9,350 nt of DNA from UBA5738 sp049641805 (GTDB lineage: Bacteria > Patescibacteriota > Minisyncoccia > Minisyncoccales > UBA5738). The notes under the pieces were generated by a model, which was given only the letters and a program-made list of their open reading frames with translations, ran no database searches and was not told where the DNA came from. Positions 5,977-9,350 of this stretch are shown piece by piece. Both the position numbers and the translations under genes were made by a program. Position 1 is the first letter of the stretch. Each line of letters begins with the position of its first letter. The stretch lies in contig JBARNX010000014.1 of assembly GCA_049641805.1 (NCBI GenBank), positions 1 to 9,350 on the forward strand. Direction: 5' to 3'.

Positions 5977-6691
5977 AACTGTCGCTGACAAGTTATTAAC
6001 GCAAACGCGGGGAAATTATGATTTGTTCGCGGAATCATTTTCGCAAACGCGCAATTATGTCTGGCCGGAAATGAAATCCCTGGCGGATGATTTTTCCAAG
6101 CGGGGACGCCGGGTTTTGGATATCGGTTGCGGCAACGGCCGTTACTATCCGGTTTTTAAAGAAAGGGAAGCGGAATATACCGGCATCGACAGTTCGCGAA
6201 AATTGATTGCGATCGCTCGAAAAAATTTCCCCGAAGCCAACTTCGCGGTTGCCGACGCGCTCAAATTGCCGTTCAAAGAGAACGAATTTGATCTGGCGGT
6301 ATCAATCGCGGTCTTGCACCATATTCCTTCAGAAAAAAACCGGGAATTGTTTTTCAAGGAAGTTTCGCGGGTTTTGAAATCCGGCGGAATTTTTATCGTT
6401 ACAGTCTGGGATTTGAGGCCGTTTTCAATGATAAAAGCGAGGCGATGGAAGAGATTTCAAAATTTCGCCAAAACCCAAATTAAAATCGCGGCGGGACGGG
6501 AGCCGCTTGATTTTGGCGATTTTTTCATTGCCTGGCAGAATCGATATCAGCGTTACCACCATGCGTTTTCTTTGGAAGAATTAAAAAAATTGGCGGTTGC
6601 CGCGGGCTTTAAAATTGAAAGAAACGGCGTTTCAAATTCAGGCTTGAGAGAAGCCAATCTTTACATTGTGGCCAAAAAGTTGCAGAATTAA
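5969..6691 (+). CDS. Class I SAM methyltransferase, Trm9/ALKBH8-like
   Basis: A 240-residue Rossmann methyltransferase. SAM-site motifs: VLDIGCGNGRYY (49-60), GIDSS (72-76), VADALKLPF (94-102) and SIAVLHHIPSEKNR (112-125), then VTVWD (144-148). The N-terminal NYDLFAESFSQTRNYVWPEM (16-35) and the C-terminal QRYHHAFSLEELKKLAVAAGF (194-214) ending NLYIVAKK (230-237) match, from memory, the Trm9/ALKBH8 tRNA methyltransferase pattern (YDxIAxxFSxTRxxxWP; RYYHxFxxGELxxL). Those enzymes esterify cm5U34 to mcm5U34 in tRNA, using Trm112 as partner. An Elp3 that would supply cm5U lies in the same window. Function is inferred from motifs and context; a generic small-molecule methyltransferase remains possible. 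It overlaps idi by eight bases and has no Shine-Dalgarno. Confidence 0.8.
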   Translation: MDKTVADKLLTQTRGNYDLFAESFSQTRNYVWPEMKSLADDFSKRGRRVLDIGCGNGRYYPVFKEREAEYTGIDSSRKLIAIARKNFPEANFAVADALKLPFKENEFDLAVSIAVLHHIPSEKNRELFFKEVSRVLKSGGIFIVTVWDLRPFSMIKARRWKRFQNFAKTQIKIAAGREPLDFGDFFIAWQNRYQRYHHAFSLEELKKLAVAAGFKIERNGVSNSGLREANLYIVAKKLQN

Positions 6692-6730
6692 GCTCGTGGT
6701 TTTATGTTTGGAAATTGATAATTGGAAATT

Positions 6731-6752
6731 AAAATTTTCAGTAGAAAATTTT
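6731..6752. repeat. Hairpin AAAATTTTC-AGTA-GAAAATTTT before tRNA
   Basis: The nine-base arms are perfect (6731-6739 and 6744-6752) with an AGTA loop. The central 18 bases are identical to the reverse complement of the inner hairpin of the element at 3357-3447. It ends six bases before the tRNA, where promoter sequences would be expected; a weak -35-like TTGATA lies at 6715-6720 with no good -10. Confidence 0.6.
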
Positions 6753-6758
6753 GTAACT

Positions 6759-6834
6759 GCGCCCGTAGTTTAATGGATAAAATATTGGCCTCCGAAGCTG
6801 AAGACTACAGGTTCGATTCCTGTCGGGCGCACCA
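6759..6834 (+). tRNA. tRNA-Arg (CCG anticodon), CCA encoded
   Basis: A complete cloverleaf can be drawn. The acceptor stem is GCGCCCG (6759-6765) with CGGGCGC (6824-6830). The D stem is 6768-6771 with 6780-6783. The anticodon stem is 6785-6789 with 6797-6801, around the loop CTCCGAA carrying anticodon CCG (6792-6794). The T arm is ACAGG-TTCGATT-CCTGT (6807-6823). The discriminator base is A and CCA is encoded at 6832-6834. C35 of the anticodon is an arginine identity element. It reads CGG codons. It follows the methyltransferase by about 67 bases and is closed by a strong terminator. Confidence 0.97.
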
Positions 6835-6841
6835 CAATCCG

Positions 6842-6864
6842 AAAAAGGCCGAATGGCCTTTTTT
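6842..6864 (+). terminator. Intrinsic terminator after tRNA-Arg
   Basis: AAAAAGGCC (6842-6850), loop GAAT, GGCCTTTTTT (6855-6864): a nine-pair stem with the T tract overlapping its right arm. It begins seven bases after the encoded CCA, which fits termination of a monocistronic tRNA transcript. The A tract on the left arm means it could work in both directions. Confidence 0.85.
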
Positions 6865-6890
6865 GTTGAAAAAATCTCCAAAAGAGTTAA

Positions 6891-6930
6891 ATTGAATTCA
6901 ATGAATCAAAGGTACTGATTTAAATCAGTA
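6891..6930. promoter_or_regulatory. Two perfect palindromes, operator candidates
   Basis: ATTGAATTCAAT (6891-6902) and TACTGATTTAAATCAGTA (6913-6930) are both perfect palindromes, 22 bases apart start to start. The longer one ends 19 bases before the ATG of an AbrB-like fragment. AbrB/MazE-type proteins often repress their own gene through symmetric sites, so an autoregulatory operator is plausible, though the gene itself is now truncated. Confidence 0.5.
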
Positions 6931-6949
6931 TTTAAATAATGGCTTCAAT

Positions 6950-7066
6950 ATGAACCGAAAAATTGAGGATAAAAATATCCGCAAACTCGCCAAAACCGGC
7001 AAAACCTCGCTGGCCGTAACCATCCCGCGCGATTTCATCGTGGAACTGGGCTTCCTTCTTCGCTAA
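6950..7066 (+). pseudogene. Truncated AbrB/SpoVT-like transcription factor or antitoxin
   Basis: The reading frame encodes 38 residues beginning MNRKIEDKNIRKLAKTG and continuing to TSLAVTIPRDFIVELGF before a stop. The pattern RKLAKTGKTSLAVTIPRDFIVELG is the first half of an AbrB-type swapped-hairpin DNA-binding domain, where VTIP and ELG are the recognisable signature. The expected second half (strands after ELGW, rich in K/V) is missing. The frame instead enters CTTCTTCGCTAAAGCTACGG (7055-7074), which stops it and may be a dispersed repeat. I read it as a gene broken by insertion or decay. Such domains serve as antitoxins or small regulators; no toxin partner is visible. Confidence 0.6.
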
Positions 7067-7182
7067 AGCTACGGACGGACAAAGGCGTGGAAAGAATGGG
7101 TGTTGATTTGAATGTGCGGAGTTTGGGAACCGAGTTTATATTTGGCGTGGCGGTGGGGAGGCGCGGGAGTATATATTTAAAT

Positions 7183-7204
7183 CGTGTTTGAATCGTATTT
7201 GAAT
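7183..7204. repeat. Tandem 11-base repeat upstream of parA-like gene
   Basis: CGTGTTTGAAT (7183-7193) is followed at once by CGTATTTGAAT (7194-7204), differing at one position. A further half-copy (TATTTAAAT, 7174-7182) precedes. ParA proteins sometimes act with iterated sites near their genes, but two copies are too few to claim a centromere-like site. The rest of 7067-7262 holds no gene I can support. Confidence 0.4.
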
Positions 7205-7262
7205 ATGACTTTTCGTTTTGATTGGTGTTGATGAATTGATGTTAAAAAACGCGCTTGGTTTG

Positions 7263-7271
7263 TGCTATTAT
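7263..7271 (+). promoter_or_regulatory. Extended -10 promoter before parA-like gene
   Basis: TGCTATTAT is an extended -10 element (TGn plus TATTAT, five of six matches to consensus). It ends six bases before the ATG at 7278, so transcription would start at or next to the start codon, giving a leaderless mRNA. No good -35 is needed with an extended -10; TTAAAA at 7243-7248 is a weak candidate. Confidence 0.5.
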
Positions 7272-7277
7272 AAAAAC

Positions 7278-8295
7278 ATGAAATTTACCCGCACCAAAAA
7301 ACTTGTTTTCGCCAACAACAAAGGCGGAGTCGGAAAAACAAAGATTGCGTTCAATGCCGCGGTCGCGTTTGCCAAGCTTGGATACAAAACGGTTCTCGTG
7401 GATCTTGACCCGCAATGCAATTTGAGCCGTCTTGCCCTCGGAGAAGGATATTATATCAAAAATCTTTTTTCAAAAACCGAAAAAACGATATACGATGTGT
7501 TGCGCGGCGTGATTGAGGGCGGCGGCGACATTGATTTGGCGGTTAAATTTTTGCCGGTTCAAGCCGATTCCAATTTGTCGCTTTTGAAAGGGGGATATCA
7601 ATCTTTCGATGTATGAGGGGCTTCTTCCAACCGCATACGGCCAAGCGGCTGCCGGATAGCCGATAGGATATTTCCAGACAAGCGCGATTGATCGTTTTCT
7701 GTGGGAGAAAGGGCTTTCGGAACAAATAGATTTATTCGTTATTGACACATCTCCGAGTCTTGGCATCCTCAATCAAACCATACTGCTTGGCGCGGATTAT
7801 TTTGCCGTTCCCATGATGCCGGACGCGTTTAGCGTGCAAGAAATAGAAAACCTCGGAATCATCTTTGAGCGGTGGAAAGTCCAATGGAAGAATACGGGAA
7901 AGGCTTTGTCCGGCAATACGGAAACGAAGATGGTTCTTCCCGGCGATCCTTTGTTTATCGGATATATTGTCAATTCGTACAATGTTTATGGCAAGCAGCC
8001 GATCGCCGACCATCGCGCGTGGATGGAACAAATTCCGGGACGGGTTAAAACATATCTTTCCGAAAAACATTGCCGCAACGGCTTGGTTGAAGCAAGCTGG
8101 AAAAATCCGCTTCAGATAATTCAGGATTACGGCCGGATACCGGCAAAATGCCAAGAACTTGGAGTGGCTATATTCGAACTTGATCCGATTCTTGTTGCCG
8201 ACAACCGGCAAGGAACGAAAGAAAATATCGAAAAATCAAAAGAAGAATTTTCGGGTCTTGCCGCCGCCCTCGAAAAAGTGCTTATTGCTTACTGA
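7278..8295 (+). pseudogene. ParA-type ATPase, broken by a frameshift and a TAG
   Basis: The first part (7278-7616, 112 residues) carries the ParA deviant Walker A motif NNKGGVGKT (13-21), then KTVLVDLDPQCNLS (37-50), and stops at TGA. The family sequence continues in another frame: GDINLSMYEGLLPTAYGQAAAG, then a TAG at 7657-7659, then PIGYFQTSAIDRFLW and the Walker B strand LFVIDTSPSLGILNQ, DYFAVPMMPDAFS and on to 8295. Removing one G from the five-G run at 7590-7594 joins the two frames; the TAG remains as a second lesion. Repaired, the protein would be about 338 residues. ParA ATPases position chromosomes, plasmids or other cargo; no parB is nearby. A homopolymer sequencing error could explain the shift but not the TAG, so I call it a pseudogene. 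Confidence 0.82.
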
Positions 8296-8319
8296 AATTA
8301 AAATACGGATTTTTTGAAT

Positions 8320-8348
8320 TTGACAAAAGCTTTTCAATCGGGTAAATA
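8320..8348 (+). promoter_or_regulatory. Promoter for the structured RNA
   Basis: A perfect -35 TTGACA (8320-8325), a 17-base spacer and a -10-like TAAATA (8343-8348). The predicted start near 8354-8356 coincides with the first bases of the closing stem of the RNA that follows. The -35 is the best in the window; the -10 matches consensus poorly. Confidence 0.55.
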
Positions 8349-8353
8349 ACGAG

Positions 8354-8521
8354 TGAGGGGATGAGGGTTTTTACCCAATACAGGCAGAAGATTCTTCAGC
8401 GGAGGAGGTTGAGTGCGGGCCGCGCAGTCTCTGCCAGATTGCACTATATAGCTTGACTGATTCTGCGAGGGATCGCTCCCCTCAACTAAAAGGCACCGGA
8501 TGCATCGGTGTTTTTTAGTTG
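8354..8521 (+). ncRNA. Unassigned structured small RNA, about 130-168 nt
   Basis: No open frame fits this gap, but many helices do. A closing stem pairs TGAGGGGA (8354-8361) with TCCCCTCA (8477-8484). Just inside the 5' side is the hairpin GGGT-TTTT-ACCC (8365-8376). Just inside the 3' side is GCGA-GGGA-TCGC (8465-8476), whose GGGA is a GNRA tetraloop. Centrally, GGCAGA (8383-8388) pairs with TCTGCC (8430-8435) around the hairpin TGCG-GGCCG-CGCA (8414-8426). Alternative pairings (GTTGAG 8408-8413 with CTCAAC 8481-8486; CGCAG 8423-8427 with CTGCG 8463-8467) allow refolding. A promoter precedes and a terminator follows. It lacks the conserved SRP RNA loop, a tRNA-like end (tmRNA) and the length of RNase P RNA. 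A divergent 6S-type RNA is the nearest idea, unproven. Confidence 0.6.
8483..8521 (+). terminator. Strong terminator ending the structured RNA
   Basis: The arm 8483-8498 (CAACTAAAAGGCACCG) pairs with 8506-8521 over 16 positions, counting two G-U pairs, around the loop GATGCAT. The run of six T at 8511-8516 follows the CACCG/CGGTG core. The A tract opposite could make it bidirectional. Its first two bases also belong to the RNA closing stem, so the two structures partly compete. Confidence 0.8.
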
Positions 8522-8547
8522 TTTGCCGCCATTTTCTTTGTTAGAAT
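8519..8547 (+). promoter_or_regulatory. Promoter for the SLOG/LOG-like gene
   Basis: TTGTTT (8519-8524), a 17-base spacer, and TAGAAT (8542-8547, five of six) preceded by TGT, giving an extended -10. The expected start near 8554 leaves an AT-rich leader of roughly 45 bases before the ATG at 8601, with no clear Shine-Dalgarno. Confidence 0.5.
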
Positions 8548-8600
8548 GAATTATTGTTAAATTTGTTTTTAGTTTCTTTCTCCAACTTTACATTTTCAAT

Positions 8601-9164
8601 ATGCAATACAAAATCGCGGTATCGGGCGCGGCGGAAATCAGCCATTGTTGCGATAATATCATTTTGTTATCAAAAGAAATCGGCAAAGAAATCGCCCGGT
8701 CTCATTGCGTTTTGGTTTCGGGAGCGACTACCGGAGTGCCTTATTTTTCCGCCCAAGGATGCAAACAGGAAGGCGGGTTCAATGTCGGGTTTTCGCCGGC
8801 GGGATCCGAAGTGGAACATATCAAGCGTTACCGTTTGCCGATGGATGTTTTCGATGTGATGGTTTATACCGGGGCGGATTATTCCGGCCGGGATATAATT
8901 ATGACCAAATCCGCGGACGCGATAATTATCGTCTGTGGCCGAATGGGAACATTGCACGAGTTTACCACGGCGGTTGAATGTAAAAAGCCGATCGGCGTAT
9001 TGGAAGGTTCGGGCGGCACGGCGGATAAGATTCGCGGATTGGTGAAAGGCACATACCGCGGCATTAAAAAGATAGTTTACGAAAAAGATCCGATTATATT
9101 GGTGCAGAAAATGATCGATCTGGTCGAAAAAGAAAAGAGAAAAGCAAAATTGGAATTGCCATAA
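8601..9164 (+). CDS. SLOG/LOG-like Rossmann protein (TIGR00725-type)
   Basis: A 187-residue nucleotide-binding Rossmann-like protein of the SLOG superfamily (LOG, TIGR00725 and DprA relatives). Seen: KIAVSGAAE (4-12), LVSGATTGVPYFSAQGCKQEGGFNVGFSPA (38-67), which follows the pattern GGxxGIMxAxxxGAxxxGGxxIGxxP, then SGRDIIMTKSADAIIIVCGRMGTLHEFTTAVE (95-126). In true LOG cytokinin-activating phosphoribohydrolases the last motif is PGGxGTxxE. Here PGG is replaced by CGR, while GT and E120 are kept, so ribose-5-phosphate hydrolase activity is uncertain. Alternative roles are nucleotide-ligand sensing or hydrolysis. The protein is soluble and its length is usual for the group. It has its own promoter downstream of the RNA terminator and no visible operon partner. 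Confidence 0.82.
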   Translation: MQYKIAVSGAAEISHCCDNIILLSKEIGKEIARSHCVLVSGATTGVPYFSAQGCKQEGGFNVGFSPAGSEVEHIKRYRLPMDVFDVMVYTGADYSGRDIIMTKSADAIIIVCGRMGTLHEFTTAVECKKPIGVLEGSGGTADKIRGLVKGTYRGIKKIVYEKDPIILVQKMIDLVEKEKRKAKLELP

Positions 9165-9220
9165 ATCAATACCCCGACGCAAGAACTTAATTTACTTTGA
9201 ATTACGAAACCAGCATTTGG

Positions 9221-9345
9221 GGAAATTTGACTTCAGCTTTTGGGAAGTCAATTTTCACCGAATGCGGCGGCAACCGCGCGAATTCTGGCAGCCGATGAGC
9301 GCGCGCCGCTCGCAATCAAATTTCCACGATTACATTGAAAATTGA
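9221..9345. repeat. Cluster of nested inverted repeats
   Basis: GAAATTTGACTTC (9222-9234) pairs with GAAGTCAATTTTC (9244-9256) at 12 of 13 positions. GGAAATTTGA (9221-9230) also matches TCAAATTTCC (9316-9325) perfectly, and TCAATTTTCA (9248-9257) matches TGAAAATTGA (9336-9345) perfectly. The GC-rich stretch 9260-9312 lies between. The build (AT-rich inverted ends around a GC-rich middle) resembles the element at 3357-3447. No gene is seen from 9165 to the window end. Confidence 0.55.
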
Positions 9346-9350
9346 TTTCA

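Noticed and set aside
7067..7217. Short reading frame after the AbrB fragment (VERMGVDLNVRSLGTEF...)
   Set aside because: It is too short, has no start signal, and does not match the missing half of the AbrB domain.
8354..8521. SRP RNA, tmRNA or RNase P RNA
   Set aside because: There is no GGAAGGAAGCA-type SRP loop, no tRNA-like 3' domain with a T arm, and the sequence is far too short for RNase P RNA.
8670..9182. Open frame of 170 codons on the minus strand
   Set aside because: It is antisense to the SLOG gene, whose plus-strand motifs are convincing; the antisense product resembles nothing.

Overview
The window looks like a piece of a Candidate Phyla Radiation (Patescibacteria) chromosome. 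The reasons are the gene mix (bacterial Elp3, minimal HExxH metallopeptidase, short YbaB, stand-alone type I isopentenyl-diphosphate isomerase), the near absence of Shine-Dalgarno sequences, very short intergenic gaps broken up by many small palindromic elements, and moderate GC. TGA is used as an ordinary stop (for example at 4001-4003 and 5067-5069), so this is code 11 and not the TGA=Gly code of Gracilibacteria/SR1. The lineage is an inference from content, not a measured placement.

Layout. 1-392: repeat edge and a small zinc metallopeptidase. 393-582: two strong intergenic hairpins. 583-2382 (minus): an Elp3-type radical SAM/acetyltransferase with a perfect palindrome embedded in its coding sequence and a suspicious C-terminal read-through. 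2391-2485: a divergent control region with a minus-strand promoter and two near-identical 25-bp dyads. 2489-3339: GNAT acetyltransferase and YbaB/EbfC. 3357-3447: a 91-bp inverted-repeat element. 3476-5296: metallo-beta-lactamase-fold hydrolase, RlmN and a YggU/DUF167 protein. 5304-5393: an AT-rich inverted repeat. 5407-6691: isopentenyl-diphosphate isomerase overlapping a Trm9/ALKBH8-like methyltransferase. 6759-6864: tRNA-Arg(CCG) and its terminator. 6891-8295: a decaying stretch with a truncated AbrB-like gene behind a perfect palindrome and a broken ParA-type ATPase. 8320-8521: an unassigned structured RNA with its own promoter and terminator. 8601-9164: a SLOG/LOG-like protein. 9221-9345: another cluster of inverted repeats.

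How it fits together. Translation is the main theme. Elp3 builds the cm5 group on wobble uridine, RlmN methylates 23S rRNA A2503, and the methyltransferase at 5969-6691 resembles the Trm9/ALKBH8 enzymes that esterify cm5U to mcm5U in eukaryotes. Finding an Elp3 and a Trm9-like enzyme within 6 kb suggests a bacterial version of the Elongator-Trm9 pathway. The second theme is small palindromic DNA: at least six intergenic elements plus one in frame inside elp3, whose core matches an intergenic palindrome about 1.7 kb away. The third is the candidate small RNA at 8354-8521, which I cannot place in a known family.
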